A DNA stretch of 64,000 nucleotides from Haberlea rhodopensis (GCA_907163345.1 CAJQUN010000015.1:8278886-8342885); one strand, 5' to 3'. Numbered from the stretch's first letter, positions 1 through 10,805 are shown. The notes: generated by a model not told the origin, from the letters alone. Numbers and translations: made by a program.

Positions 1-130
1 TGATGTTTATGATGATGTTTACGATGATGTTTACGATGATGATGATTATGATAATGTTTATGATGATGATGTTTACGATGATGTTTACGATGATGGTGAT
101 CATGATGATGTTTATGATGACGTATATGAG
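1..130. repeat. GATGATGTTTAC / GATGATG simple repeat
   Basis: Imperfect repetition of GATGATGTTTATGATG-type words at the left edge of the window. It is part of the LARD1 internal domain. Matching CATCAT-rich DNA lies in LARD2 around 60720-61170 on the opposite strand. Confidence 0.85.
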
Positions 131-696
131 AGTGGGTAAGATGCCCCTGTGGTAAGATGCCACACGATGTTTATGATATGGCAAGACGCCATATGATTGG
201 GTAAGATGCCCCTGTGGTAAGATGCCACACAGTGTTTATGATATGGTAAGACGCCATATGATTGGGTAAGATGCCCATGTGGTAAGATGCCACACGATGA
301 TTATATTATGGTAAAATGCCATATAACAGGGTAAGATGCCCATATGGTAAGAGACCATACAATGTTATTATGTGGTAAGACGCCACAGGGTAAGATGCCC
401 ATATGGTAAGAGGCCATACAATGTTATTATGTGCTAAGACGCCACAGGGTAAGATGCCCATATGGTAAGAGGCCATACAATGTTATTATGTGGTAAGACG
501 CCACAGGGTAAGATGCCCATATGGTAAGAGGCCATACAATGTTATTATGTGGTAAGACGCCACAGGGTAAGATGCCCATATGGTAAGAGACCATACAATG
601 TTATTATGTGGTAAGACGCCACAGGGTAAGATGCCCATATGGTAAGAGACCATATGTTATTATGTGGTAAGACGCCACATGGTAAGATGCCCATAT
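131..696. repeat. 59-bp minisatellite, left block
   Basis: From about 313 the period is exactly 59 bp, about 6 units. Before that it is irregular but built from the same parts. Each unit holds three short hairpin-like words with the core TAAGANG: GGG-core-CCC, TATGG-core-CCATA and TGTGG-core-CCACA. The array is interrupted by the Tekay element and resumes at 9233. Confidence 0.95.
692..696. repeat. Target site duplication CATAT (left)
   Basis: CATAT immediately precedes the 5' LTR and CATAT recurs at 9233-9237 after the 3' LTR. A 5-bp duplication is the normal size for gypsy integration, and the match falls within the minisatellite word GCCCATATGG. Confidence 0.95.
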
Positions 697-1300
697 TGTG
701 ATACCCCCGAAATAATTATATGCAAATTGGGGATTTTGATGGTTTAATTGTACTGGGTTGTGATCAATTGTGTGAATCATGTTTTTATTGGGATTTTGGT
801 ACATTATGGTAAAATGCCTTTTAAATATCATGTTGGGGTGTTTTATACACCATGGTAAATTGTGGAAGGCAATTGGTTTAATTAAATCATTTATACCCCA
901 TTCCCCTTTAATTCCCATTACTTTACAACTTTCCCCAAAACCACCACCAAACCCTTCCTTTTCCCCATTTTTCGAAATTGTGCTCAAGGTTGGAGAGAAA
1001 ACCTTCAAGAAGCTTGCCTTGTGGGTTTTGGTGTGAGTTTTGTAGCCCCCTAGAGGTATGGATACCTCCCCATTGCTTTTATTGTGTTTGGTTTAAGATT
1101 GAAATGGTTTTGAAGGGTTTAAAATGGGTTTGGGTTGGATTGTTGTGGTTTTGTTTGGGGGTTGGTTTTATGGTTGTTTTAAGGTGTATTTTGAAGGGTT
1201 ATGATGTTATTTGAGTTGTTGGTTTGTTGGTTTTGTGTTGGAATGGGTTGGAATGATTTTGAGGTGCAAAAATGGAGATTTTTCGGGTTACAGGGGTCGG

Positions 1301-1508
1301 CGATCGATCGCCCATTTCAGGCGATCGATCGCGCCCAGGCAGTAGGCGTTGGAAGCTTTTGGCGATCGATCGCCACTCTTGGGCGATCGATCGGCGGGTC
1401 TGGCGATCGATCGCGCCAAGTGTGGCGATCGATCGCCGAAGGATGAAAAAATTTGGGGCTCGGGCAGTACGTTTGGGCGATCGATCGCCGTGATGGGCGA
1501 TCGATCGC
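1301..1508. repeat. Cluster of eight CGATCGATCG palindromes in 5' LTR
   Basis: CGATCGATCG, usually within GGCGATCGATCGCC, occurs eight times in about 208 bp with irregular spacing. Each copy is self-complementary and holds three CpG. The cluster is repeated in the 3' LTR, in decayed form at 37240-37442, and in a different LTR family at 43178-43324. Confidence 0.95.
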
Positions 1509-1668
1509 GAAGGCTGAAATATTGGATTTTTGGATTTTTTTTTTGTGAAATTTTTGATATCGGACTATTATTGGCTCCTAATATCGATTTGTGTGAATGT
1601 GTAGAACCATCCCAGGTGGGCACACAGCATAGGAGATAAAGTCTACGATAATCTCCACTTTTGGAATC

Positions 1669-1694
1669 AAGGTACGTAGTGAGACGTACGAGCA
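1669..1694 (+). promoter_or_regulatory. Conserved splice-donor-like motif in LTR
   Basis: AAG|GTACGTAGTGAGACGTACGAGCAT fits the plant 5' splice consensus. The same AAGGTACGT...GTACGAGCA arrangement recurs in LARD1 (13339), the solo LTR (about 49095-49120, minus), LARD2 LTRs (56296-56318 and 62918-62940, minus) and the LARD2 leader (61210-61240, minus). Candidate acceptors in this element are at 2154-2155, 2288-2289 and 2780-2781. Use as an intron is inferred. Confidence 0.45.
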
Positions 1695-1849
1695 TCGGAC
1701 GGTAAAACGTATTTATTACGCTTTGAATTGGTTATGCATTGTGGTTGCATACATGGTCTTGTTTATGCATTTTGGTTGCATATGTGATTGGATGTGCATT
1801 ACGGTTGCATATATATATATTGTGAGTCGAGATTATATCGTAGTGATGA

Positions 1850-2062
1850 TAGAATACTTGCCGCTGTTATGTCGAAGCGATGATAGAATACTTGCCGCTG
1901 TCATATTTAGCGATGAAGAATATTTGCCGCAAATATGTCGAAGCGAAGGATAATGCCGCTGTCATATTGATGCGAGGGATATTATACCGCTAATATGTCG
2001 AAGCGAGGGGTATTAATGCCGCTGTCATATAAACGCGAGGGGTATTATGCCACTGATATAAT
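1850..2062. repeat. Short degenerate tandem repeats (GCCGCTGTCATAT...CGAAGCGA)
   Basis: Five or six imperfect units of about 35-45 bp alternate GCCGCTGTCATAT or GCCGCTAATATGT with CGAAGCGA and GAGGGGTATTA. A duplicate is in the 3' LTR and a decayed reverse copy lies near 36750-36950. Similar AGCGGCAT/ATCGCTA words form the LARD2 repeats at 59400-60470. Confidence 0.75.
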
Positions 2063-2572
2063 AAGACTGGAAATTGGAAATTGGTATACACGGAATGAGT
2101 TCATGTCATGACATGCATATTGGTATTATAATCTTTGATTATTATTGTGATACAGGGACAACCAATGGAGCTTTTAAATATGTTAAACACAGGAAGTGAA
2201 TTGCATTTATGGTTTATGCATTTAATTGTGATCATATTATTGTGGATATGATTTATATACATGCTCACGGTTTGGGGTTGTTCCTGTAGGTACTTGGGCG
2301 GAAGGGGCTAAGGCGGGTGATGCAGTGAGCCAGTGAGGAGTGCTCTTGTTAGCAGGCCAAATCCTTTTGTATAGTCTCTGCTCTAGGAGTAGTGTAAAGC
2401 TATAGGATTAGTATTCATTGGTTGGGAATGTAACTAATCCCTTTTGAAACTTTATTTGGCACTGTAATTTAATTAACTCAGGGCATCAACTTGACCTTCA
2501 AACCTTATTTTGTATGGAAAAATTTAATTATGCCTTTAATCCGCACTTAAGGAACTAGGGTCCTTACATTAG

Positions 2573-2584
2573 TGGTATCAGAGC
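2573..2584 (+). other. Primer binding site, tRNA-iMet type
   Basis: TGGTATCAGAGC begins 4 bases after the 5' LTR. It is the complement of the 3' end of initiator tRNA-Met, the usual primer for this group. Confidence 0.93.
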
Positions 2585-2782
2585 AGTGGTTAGAGACCCC
2601 GGGATTGAGTGAAGGGTAGCCTTAGCATGGTTAGCTAAGTGTTTACATTTGAGCATGTTTATGCATGTGGCGCATATTGGAGTATGAACTGTTATACTAA
2701 CATGCTTATTTTCATTCATGTTATCTAACGGCATAACATATATATCTTGTTTTGGAATTGTTGTTAACATTTGTGTTACAGC

Positions 2783-5700
2783 ATGGCTGCTAATGAAGAG
2801 GTCGGGGATGTTGGGAGCGTGAATGCTAGTATTGGACAGGCAAATCCCTTACCCCCACCTGCTGTGGGCGTGGAACCGGTTGCCCAGATGCTACTACCAG
2901 GGGAACTTAGTCTGACACAGTTCCTGACCTTTCACCCACCGATGTTTGAGGGAACAGAGACTGGAGAAGAAGCCGAAGAGTGGCTGGAAAGATTGGAACA
3001 AATATTTGTATCCGCGCCGTGTGCTAGAACGGCTTGGTTAAGACTGGCGGAATTCCAACTGGCCAAGAAGTCTTCCATGTGGTGGAGGACGACTGTTATG
3101 GAACTGCGAGCACAAGGCATGGTGATAGACTGGACTCTATTCAGGACTCGGTTTTTGAACCGATACTTTTCAGCTGCGGCAAGGCAATCCAAGGAGGATG
3201 AGTTTTCAAATTTGAAACAAGGAAGCATGACGGTTTCGGACTACGCCATGCACTACTCGTCTTTATTGAGGTATGTCCCTCATATTGCCACAAATGGACA
3301 CGCGAAGATGAGGAACTTCTTGAAGGGGTTAAGACCGGAATTATTTGATCGGGTGATTTCTAACAACCCGACATCCTTTGATGATGCACTTGTGAGAGCA
3401 GAGTTGGCAGAGATTGGGGTGAGTGCTTATCCTGATGTTGCACCCCCACCGGTTTCATCTCAAAGATCCACACCTGAAAATCTGAGGCCCCGGGGAGGAT
3501 CTTTTAAATCAAGAGGAACTTCTTCTTCTTCTTCCCGGTTTAGTGGAAGGCGACCGGATGGCCGGAAACAGGGTGACCGGAGAGGCGGTGCATCCACTTT
3601 TGGAGGACCTGGCAGAGCTGGTGAAGTTAAGTGCCACTTTTGTGGAGGGCCGCATCTGATGCGTGACTGTTCTGCTTGTTATATATGTGGCAGGTCGGGC
3701 CACATTGCTCGGCGTTGTCCTAATCGGGAGGGACAGACGGACCTCAGGGAAGGCAGAGGAAGGTTTTCTACCGGGACAGTACAGCAGAGGCCACCGGTGG
3801 CGCCTCGACATATGGGAGGACAGGCGATGGGACCGCCTCAGGGTCAGGTCTATGCATTGACCAGGGAGCAGGCCGATGCAGCTCCAGAGGAGGTTATAGC
3901 TGGTACGTGCCTATTATTTACATATTCCGCCTTTATTTTGATAGACACAGGTGCTTCGCACTCCTTTGTGTCTGCGGACTTTGTGGCGAGACATCATATG
4001 TGCACGTCTCCGTTGCCCACGTCTCTATTGGTCTCGACACCCACCGGAAAGCAAGTTGTTGCGGATCAATTTCTGATGGACTGCCTCATTTATTTTGAGG
4101 GCAATGAAGTCAAGGCAGATCTGATTGTTCTGGGTATGTCAGATTTCGATTGTATTGTGGGCATCGACATTCTGAACAGGTATCAGGCAGTGGTGGATTG
4201 CCGGCAGAGGACAGTGCGGTTTAGATCTCATTCGGGAGTTCAGTGGATTTTCTATGGTAACGGTTCTCGTGCGAAGATTCCGTTGATTTCGGCAATTAAG
4301 ATGTCTCAATTATTGGAGCGTGGACATACGGGCTATCTCATTTATGCCGTGGATCTGTTGGGAAAGGGCAAGGAGTTAAGAGTCGAGGATATACCAGTTG
4401 TAGCAGAATTTACTGATGTGTTCCCGGAGGAGATTCCAGGATTCCCACCGACTAGGGAAGTCGAGTTTGGGATTGAGTTATTACCGGGGACGTCCGCTAT
4501 TTCTCGTGCTCCTTACCGCATGGCGCCGGCAGAATTGAGGGAACTGAAGGAACAGTTGCAAGAGCTTCTGGATAAAGGATATATACGCCCTAGCGTATCG
4601 CCTTGGGGCGCGCCGGTTCTTTTTGTGAAGAAGAAGGATGGTTCGATGCGTTTGTGCATCGATTATCGGCAACTGAATAAGGCCACGGTAAAGAACAAGT
4701 ATCCTCTTCCGAGGATTGATGATTTATTTGATCAATTGCAAGGGACGAAGCTATATAGCAAGATTGATTTGAGATCCGGATACCATCAGATACGGGTCAG
4801 GGAGGAGGATGTACAGAAAACAGCATTCCGGACTCGGTATGGACACTACGAGTTCCTAGTGATGCCGTTCGGTGTGACGAACGCCCCAGCTGTTTTTATG
4901 AGCTTGATGAATCGGGTGTTCCAACCCTACCTGGACCAATTCGTCATTGTGTTTATTGACGATATACTTATTTATTCCCAGAGCGAGGAAGAGCACGTGA
5001 GACATTTGAGGACAGTGCTCCAGATCCTTAGAGATCACCAGTTATACGCCAAGCTCAGTAAGTGTGAGTTTTGGTTGAGCAGTGTGGTATTTCTGGGGCA
5101 TGTCATATCAAGCAGTGGGATTTCGGTAGACCCCAGAAAGATTGAGGCTGTGATGGAGTGGGCTGCACCCACTTCGGTGCCCGAGATTCGGAGTTTCCTT
5201 GGTTTGGCGGGCTATTATCGACGTTTCGTCGAAGGATTTTCTAAGATTGCTAAGCCGCTGACTCAGTTGACTCAGAAAGGAGTACCGTTTTATTGGTCTG
5301 AGGCTTGTGAGCAGAGCTTCCAGGAACTGAAGCACCGGTTGACCACAGCACCTATTCTAGTGATTCCTTCAGAGAATAAGAGGTTTGTTCTGTACACTGA
5401 TGCGTCACTTCAGGGCTTGGGATGTGTATTGATGCAAGACAAGCACGTGGTAGCTTATGCATCGAGGCAGTTGAAGCCACATGAGGCTAGGTACCCAGTC
5501 CACGATTTGGAATTGGCAGCTATCATTTTTGCTCTGAAGATTTGGAGGCATTATCTGTATGGTACCTCCTTCACCATTTATACAGATCATAAGAGCCTGA
5601 AATTCTTGTTTACTCAGACAGAATTGAACATGCGTCAGAGGAGATGGATGGACCTACTTAAAGATTATGATTGTGAAATAGAGTACCATCCGGGGAAAGC

Positions 5701-7291
5701 CAATTTGACAGCAGACGCCTTGAGTCGGAAGGTGAGGAATACTGCTGAGGATGTCATGCATTTGTCGGCTATGATGACTTCTTGTTGCCATCTGGGCTAC
5801 GACTTCGATACGGACGCATCACCGGTTCGGGTATCGACCTTATTGGCTGAGCCAGATATTTATGAGCATATCAGGAGAGCTCAGAGGTCTGATTGTGAGA
5901 TTCAGAGATGGTCAGCATTGATATTACAGGGTCAGCCATCAAAATTCAGAGTGGCTGAGGATGGTTCCTTGAGACTCGGTAACCGTTGGGTAGTTCCATG
6001 CACGCCGGAGTTGCGCAGAGGAATCTTGGAACGGGCCCATAGTAGCCGATTCAGCATCCACCCAGGAGGGAGAAAGATGTATAAGGACTTGTGTGATCAG
6101 TTCTGGTGGAAGCGGATGAAGCGAGATGTAGTCTCATTTGTCAAGAAATGTTTGATCTGTCAGCAGGTGAAGGCAGAAAGGCAGCGACCCGGTGGCGAGC
6201 TAAGGAGCTTGGAGATACCGGAGTGGAAGTGGGAGCACATATCTATGGACTTTGTGACCCACTTGCCGAGGACTACTTCGGGTTGTGATGCCATTTGGGT
6301 GATCATTAACAGGCTGACGAAGGTAGCTCACTTCATTCCCTACAGTATGACGTACACGTACTTGAGGATGGCTCAGTTGTATGTCCGGGACATAGTGAGA
6401 CTGCATGGGATTCCAGTGTCTATTGTGTCCGACAGAGACCCGCGGTTTACGTCTCATTTCTGGGGAGGTCTTCAGTCAGCTTTGGGTACTGAGGTGAGAT
6501 TGAGTACGGCATATCATCCCCAGACGGATGGGCAGACAGAGCGTACTATACAGACGCTCGAGGACATGCTACGAGCTTGTGTGTTGGAGTTTGATGCCTC
6601 TTGGCAAGATTCTCTGCCCTTGGTAGAGTTTTCATACAACAACAGCTATCAGGCGAGTATTCAGATGGCGCCGTTTGAGGCTTTGTATGGTAGGCGTTGT
6701 AGGTCGCCATTGTACTGGGATGACTTGACTAGTAAAGCTGTGGGAGGACCCGAATTGATTCGGGAGATGGAGGATAAGGTAAAGGTTATCCGTCAGAAAA
6801 TGAAGGCAGCCCAGGACAGGCAGGCAGCCTATGCGAATAAACGGCGGAGACCGTTAGAGTTTCAGACGGGAGACAGGGTTTTTTTAAAGATTTCACCGTT
6901 CAGGGGTGTAGTTCGTTTTGGTATGCGTGGTAAACTGTCCCCGAGGTATGTGGGACCGTATGAGATCTTACAGCGCATCGGTACCTTGGCTTACCGTCTG
7001 GCACTACCACCGTCGTTGTCTGGTATTCACGACGTGTTTCATGTATCGATGCTACGGAAGTATGAGCCGGATCCGTCTCATGTATTGCAGCCATCTGAGG
7101 TTCAGCTAGATTCTGATGTATCTTATGAGGAACGACCAGTCAGAGTTTTGGACAGGGCTGATCGCAGGCTACGGAACAAAGTGATACCAATGGTAAAGAT
7201 TCAGTGGGATCGCAGAGGTGTCGAAGAGGCCACGTGGGAGACGGAGCGGCATATGATGCAGCACTACCCGGAGTTATTTTCTGGTATGTGA
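2783..7291 (+). CDS. gag-pol: Gag-Pol polyprotein, Tekay-like gypsy element
   Basis: One frame of 1502 codons encodes capsid, protease, reverse transcriptase, RNase H and integrase. The start is ATG at 2783 (MAANEEVG); the frame is open back to a TTG at 2771, but that is not a likely start. Visible in order: a Gag core; two CCHC-like knuckles (about residues 284-312, the second CYICGRSGHIARRC); aspartic protease LIDTGASHSF (Asp 388); RT with LCIDYRQLN (about 623) and FIDD (726-727); RNase H with YTDAS (Asp 873); the integrase zinc domain (about 1086-1130); integrase catalytic Asp 1156, Asp 1217 and Glu 1253 with exact D-35-E spacing; and a C-terminal chromodomain-like segment ending in HYPELFSGM. 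No stop, frameshift or missing catalytic residue was seen. Gag and Pol are in one frame, as usual in chromoviruses. Confidence 0.97.
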   Translation: MAANEEVGDVGSVNASIGQANPLPPPAVGVEPVAQMLLPGELSLTQFLTFHPPMFEGTETGEEAEEWLERLEQIFVSAPCARTAWLRLAEFQLAKKSSMWWRTTVMELRAQGMVIDWTLFRTRFLNRYFSAAARQSKEDEFSNLKQGSMTVSDYAMHYSSLLRYVPHIATNGHAKMRNFLKGLRPELFDRVISNNPTSFDDALVRAELAEIGVSAYPDVAPPPVSSQRSTPENLRPRGGSFKSRGTSSSSSRFSGRRPDGRKQGDRRGGASTFGGPGRAGEVKCHFCGGPHLMRDCSACYICGRSGHIARRCPNREGQTDLREGRGRFSTGTVQQRPPVAPRHMGGQAMGPPQGQVYALTREQADAAPEEVIAGTCLLFTYSAFILIDTGASHSFVSADFVARHHMCTSPLPTSLLVSTPTGKQVVADQFLMDCLIYFEGNEVKADLIVLGMSDFDCIVGIDILNRYQAVVDCRQRTVRFRSHSGVQWIFYGNGSRAKIPLISAIKMSQLLERGHTGYLIYAVDLLGKGKELRVEDIPVVAEFTDVFPEEIPGFPPTREVEFGIELLPGTSAISRAPYRMAPAELRELKEQLQELLDKGYIRPSVSPWGAPVLFVKKKDGSMRLCIDYRQLNKATVKNKYPLPRIDDLFDQLQGTKLYSKIDLRSGYHQIRVREEDVQKTAFRTRYGHYEFLVMPFGVTNAPAVFMSLMNRVFQPYLDQFVIVFIDDILIYSQSEEEHVRHLRTVLQILRDHQLYAKLSKCEFWLSSVVFLGHVISSSGISVDPRKIEAVMEWAAPTSVPEIRSFLGLAGYYRRFVEGFSKIAKPLTQLTQKGVPFYWSEACEQSFQELKHRLTTAPILVIPSENKRFVLYTDASLQGLGCVLMQDKHVVAYASRQLKPHEARYPVHDLELAAIIFALKIWRHYLYGTSFTIYTDHKSLKFLFTQTELNMRQRRWMDLLKDYDCEIEYHPGKANLTADALSRKVRNTAEDVMHLSAMMTSCCHLGYDFDTDASPVRVSTLLAEPDIYEHIRRAQRSDCEIQRWSALILQGQPSKFRVAEDGSLRLGNRWVVPCTPELRRGILERAHSSRFSIHPGGRKMYKDLCDQFWWKRMKRDVVSFVKKCLICQQVKAERQRPGGELRSLEIPEWKWEHISMDFVTHLPRTTSGCDAIWVIINRLTKVAHFIPYSMTYTYLRMAQLYVRDIVRLHGIPVSIVSDRDPRFTSHFWGGLQSALGTEVRLSTAYHPQTDGQTERTIQTLEDMLRACVLEFDASWQDSLPLVEFSYNNSYQASIQMAPFEALYGRRCRSPLYWDDLTSKAVGGPELIREMEDKVKVIRQKMKAAQDRQAAYANKRRRPLEFQTGDRVFLKISPFRGVVRFGMRGKLSPRYVGPYEILQRIGTLAYRLALPPSLSGIHDVFHVSMLRKYEPDPSHVLQPSEVQLDSDVSYEERPVRVLDRADRRLRNKVIPMVKIQWDRRGVEEATWETERHMMQHYPELFSGM

Positions 7292-7346
7292 GTTATGTTT
7301 GGTTTTGGTTGGGTAAGTGCGTGTGATTTCGAGGGCGAAATCCTAT

Positions 7347-7360
7347 AAGTAGGGGAGTAT
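7347..7360 (+). other. Polypurine tract of Tekay element
   Basis: AAGTAGGGGAGTAT directly precedes the 3' LTR and follows the stop codon by about 55 bp. It is the expected plus-strand primer site. The reverse Tekay relic has the same tract at 38175-38188. Confidence 0.85.
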
Positions 7361-9232
7361 TGTGATACCCCCGAAATAATTATATGCAAATTGGAGATTT
7401 TGATGGTTTAATTGTACTGGGTTGTGATCAATTGTGTGAATCATGTTTTTATTGGGATTTTGGTACATTATGGTAAAATGCCTTTTAAATATCATGTTGG
7501 GGTGTTTTATACACCATGGTAAATTGTGGAAGGCAATTGGTTTAATTAAATCATTTATACCCCATTCCCCTTTAATTCCCATTACTTTACAACTTTCCCC
7601 AAAACCACCACCAAACCCTTCCTTTTCCCCATTTTTCGAAATTGTGCTCAAGGTTGGAGAGAAAACCTTCAAGAAGCTTGCCTTGTGGGTTTTGGTGTGA
7701 GTTTTGGAGCCCCCTAGAGGTATGGATACCTCCCCATTGCTTTTATTGTGTTTGGTTTAAGATTGAAATGGTTTTGAAGGGTTTAAAATGGGTTTGGGTT
7801 GGATTGTTGTGGTTTTGTTTGGGGGTTGGTTTTATGGTTGTTTTAAGGTGTATTTTGAAGGGTTATGATGTTATTTGAGTTGTTGGTTTGTTGGTTTTGT
7901 GTTGGAATGGGTTGGAATGATTTTGAGGTGCAAAAATGGAGATTTTTCGGGTTACAGGGGTCGGCGATCGATCGCCCATTTCAGGCGATCGATCGCGCCC
8001 AGGCAGTAGGCGTTGGAAGCTTTTGGCGATCGATCGCCACTCTTGGGCGATCGATCGGCGGGTCTGGCGATCGATCGCGCCAAGTGTGGCGATCGATCGC
8101 CGAAGGATGAAAAAATTTGGGGCTCGGGCAGTACGTTTGGGCGATCGATCGCCGTGATGGGCGATCGATCGCGAAGGCTGAAATATTGGATTTTTGGATT
8201 TTTTTTTTGTGAAATTTTTGATATCGGACTATTATTGGCTCCTAATATCGATTTGTGTGAATGTGTAGAACCATCCCAGGTGGGCACACAGCATAGGAGA
8301 TAAAGTCTACGATAATCTCCACTTTTGGAATCAAGGTACGTAGTGAGACGTACGAGCATCGGACGGTAAAACGTATTTATTACGCTTTGAATTGGTTATG
8401 CATTGTGGTTGCATACATGGTCTTGTTTATGCATTTTGGTTGCATATGTGATTGGATGTGCATTACGGTTGCATATATATATATTGTGAGTCGAGATTAT
8501 ATCGTAGTGATGATAGAATACTTGCCGCTGTTATGTCGAAGCGATGATAGAATACTTGCCGCTGTCATATTTAGCGATGAAGAATATTTGCCGCAAATAT
8601 GTCGAAGCGAAGGATAATGCCGCTGTCATATTGATGCGAGGGATATTATACCGCTAATATGTCGAAGCGAGGGGTATTAATGCCGCTGTCATATAAACGC
8701 GAGGGGTATTATGCCACTGATATAATAAGACTGGAAATTGGAAATTGGTATACACGGAATGAGTTCATGTCATGACATGCATATTGGTATTATAATCTTT
8801 GATTATTATTGTGATACAGGGACAACCAATGGAGCTTTTAAATATGTTAAACACAGGAAGTGAATTGCATTTATGGTTTATGCATTTAATTGTGATCATA
8901 TTATTGTGGATATGATTTATATACATGCTCACGGTTTGGGGTTGTTCCTGTAGGTACTTGGGCGGAAGGGGCTAAGGCGGGTGATGCAGTGAGCCAGTGA
9001 GGAGTGCTCTTGTTAGCAGGCCAAATCCTTTTGTATAGTCTCTGCTCTAGGAGTAGTGTAAAGCTATAGGATTAGTATTCATTGGTTGGGAATGTAACTA
9101 ATCCCTTTTGAAACTTTATTTGGCACTGTAATTTAATTAACTCAGGGCATCAACTTGACCTTCAAACCTTATTTTGTATGGAAAAATTTAATTATGCCTT
9201 TAATCCGCACTTAAGGAACTAGGGTCCTTACA
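7361..9232 (+). repeat. 3' LTR of Tekay element
   Basis: 1872 bp, differing from the 5' LTR at 7395 (A for G) and 7707 (G for T) only, by eye. It contains the same palindrome cluster at 7965-8172 and the same donor-like motif near 8333-8358. Confidence 0.96.
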
Positions 9233-10240
9233 CATATGGTAAGAGACCATACAATGTTATTATGTGGTAAGACGCCACAGGGTAAGATGCCCATATGGTA
9301 AGAGGCCATACAATGTTATTATGTGGTAAGACGCCACAGGGTAAGATGCCCATATGGTAAGAGACCATACAATGTTATTATGTGGTAAGACGCCACAGGG
9401 TAAGATGCCCATATGGTAAGAGACCATACGATGTTATTATGTGGTAAGACGCCACAGGGTAAGATGCCCATATGGTAAGAGACCATACGATGTTATTATG
9501 TGGTAAGACGCCACAGGGTAAGATGCCCATATGGTAAGAGACCATACGATGTTATTATGTGGTAAGACGCCACAGGGTAAGATGCCCATATGGTAAGAGA
9601 CCATACGATGTTATTATGTGGTAAGACGCCACAGGGTAAGATGCCCATATGGTAAGAGGCCATACGATGTTATTATGTGGTAAGACGCCACAGGGTAAGA
9701 TGCCCATATGGTAAGAGACCATACGATGTTATTATGTGGTAAGACGCCACAGGGTAAGATGCCCATATGGTAAGAGACCATACGATGTTATTATGTGGTA
9801 AGACGCCACAGGGTAAGATGCCCATATGGTAAGAGGCCATACAATGTTATTATGTGGTAAGACGCCACAGGGTAAGATGCCCATATGGTAAGAGGCCATA
9901 CAATGTTATTATGTGGTAAGACGCCACGGGGTAAGATGCCCATATGGTAAGAGACCATACGATGTTATTATGTGGTAAGACGCCACAGGGTAAGATGCCC
10001 ATATGGTAAGAGGCCATACAATGTTATTATGTGGTAAGACGCCACAGGGTAAGATGCCCATATGGTAAGAGGTCATACAATGTAAATTATGTGGTAAGAC
10101 GCCACAGGGTAAGATGCCCATATGGTAAGAGGCCATACGATGTTATTATGTGGTAAGACGCCACGGGGTAAGATGCCCATATGGTAAGAGGCCATACGAT
10201 GTTATTATGTGGTAAGATGCCACATGGTAAGATGCCCATG
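9233..10240. repeat. 59-bp minisatellite, right block
   Basis: About 17 highly similar 59-bp units (GGGTAAGATGCCC, TATGGTAAGAGGCCATA, TGTGGTAAGACGCCACA). It begins with the right copy of the CATAT target duplication (9233-9237). LARD2 carries only about one equivalent unit (60930-60985, plus a partial near 60700), so the array expanded in this copy or its lineage. Confidence 0.96.
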
Positions 10241-10314
10241 TGCATGGATATGAACCAGGGAAAATGAAAAGAAGTTAATGAATAACCAGCAAGCTTACTC
10301 AGCTATGATTTCGT

Positions 10315-10805
10315 ACATTTACTGTTATAGCTATAAGATGATGATGTATAAGATGATGATGTATAAGATGATGATGCTTATATGATGATGATGTATAAGA
10401 TGATGATGTATAAGATGATGATGCTATAAGATGATGATGCTTATATGATGATGATGTATAAGATGACGATGCTTATAAGATGATGATGTTATATGATGAT
10501 GATGTATAAGATGATGATGTATAAGATGATGATGCTTATATGATGATGATGTATAAGATGATGATGTATAAGATGATGTATAAGATGATGATGCTTATAT
10601 GATGATGATGTATAAGATGATGATGCTATAAGATGATGATGCTATAAGATGACGATGCTTATAAGATGATGATGTATAAGATGATGATGCTATAAGATGA
10701 CGATGCTTATGTGATGATGATGTTATAAGATGATGATATTTATGAAATGATGATACTCATATGATGAAGATGTTATAAGATGGTGATAAATATAAGATGA
10801 TGATT
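10315..10805. repeat. TATAAGATGATGATG tandem repeats
   Basis: About 490 bp of imperfect repeats of TATAAGATGATGATG and CTTATATGATGATGATG. The LARD2 counterpart near 60540-60610 is much shorter. Confidence 0.92.

Larger units (their letters stand above)
697..2568 (+). repeat. 5' LTR of Tekay element
   Basis: Starts TGTGATACCCCCGAAATAAT and ends GGGTCCTTACA. It matches 7361-9232 base for base except at two sites. It carries eight CGATCGATCG palindromes (1301-1508), a splice-donor-like AAGGTACGT (1669-1677) and a run of short repeats (1850-2060). The small frames inside it, some built of repeated GDRSP/AIDR peptides, arise from the palindromes and are not genes. Confidence 0.96.
697..9232 (+). 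mobile_element. Full-length Tekay/Del-like Ty3/gypsy chromovirus
   Basis: A complete 8536-bp element. It has two 1872-bp LTRs (TGTGATACC...GGTCCTTACA), a tRNA-iMet primer site, one uninterrupted gag-pol frame, a purine tract and a perfect CATAT duplication. Comparing the LTRs by eye shows only two substitutions (731 versus 7395 and 1043 versus 7707) and equal length, so the insertion is very young. Domain order protease-RT-RNase H-integrase and a degenerate C-terminal chromodomain with an RNKVIPMVKIQWD-like motif are typical of the Tekay (Del) lineage. It sits inside the LARD1 minisatellite. It looks structurally competent for transposition; whether it is expressed cannot be seen. Confidence 0.95.

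Noticed and set aside
604..1008. 134-codon reverse frame spanning minisatellite and LTR start
   Set aside because: It crosses an insertion boundary, and the LTR part is repeated at 7343-7672.
1201..1695. Several frames of 73-135 codons with repeated GDRSP/AIDR peptides, repeated at 7865-8359
   Set aside because: They arise from the GATCGATC palindromes in both LTRs, on both strands and in several phases. No start context or domain supports a protein.
2771..2782. Start of gag-pol at 2771
   Set aside because: That codon is TTG; the first ATG in frame is at 2783, just after an acceptor-like TTACAG.
131..10240. CRISPR-like appearance of regular repeats
   Set aside because: Units are contiguous 59-bp tandem repeats without unique spacers, in a plant retrotransposon internal domain.
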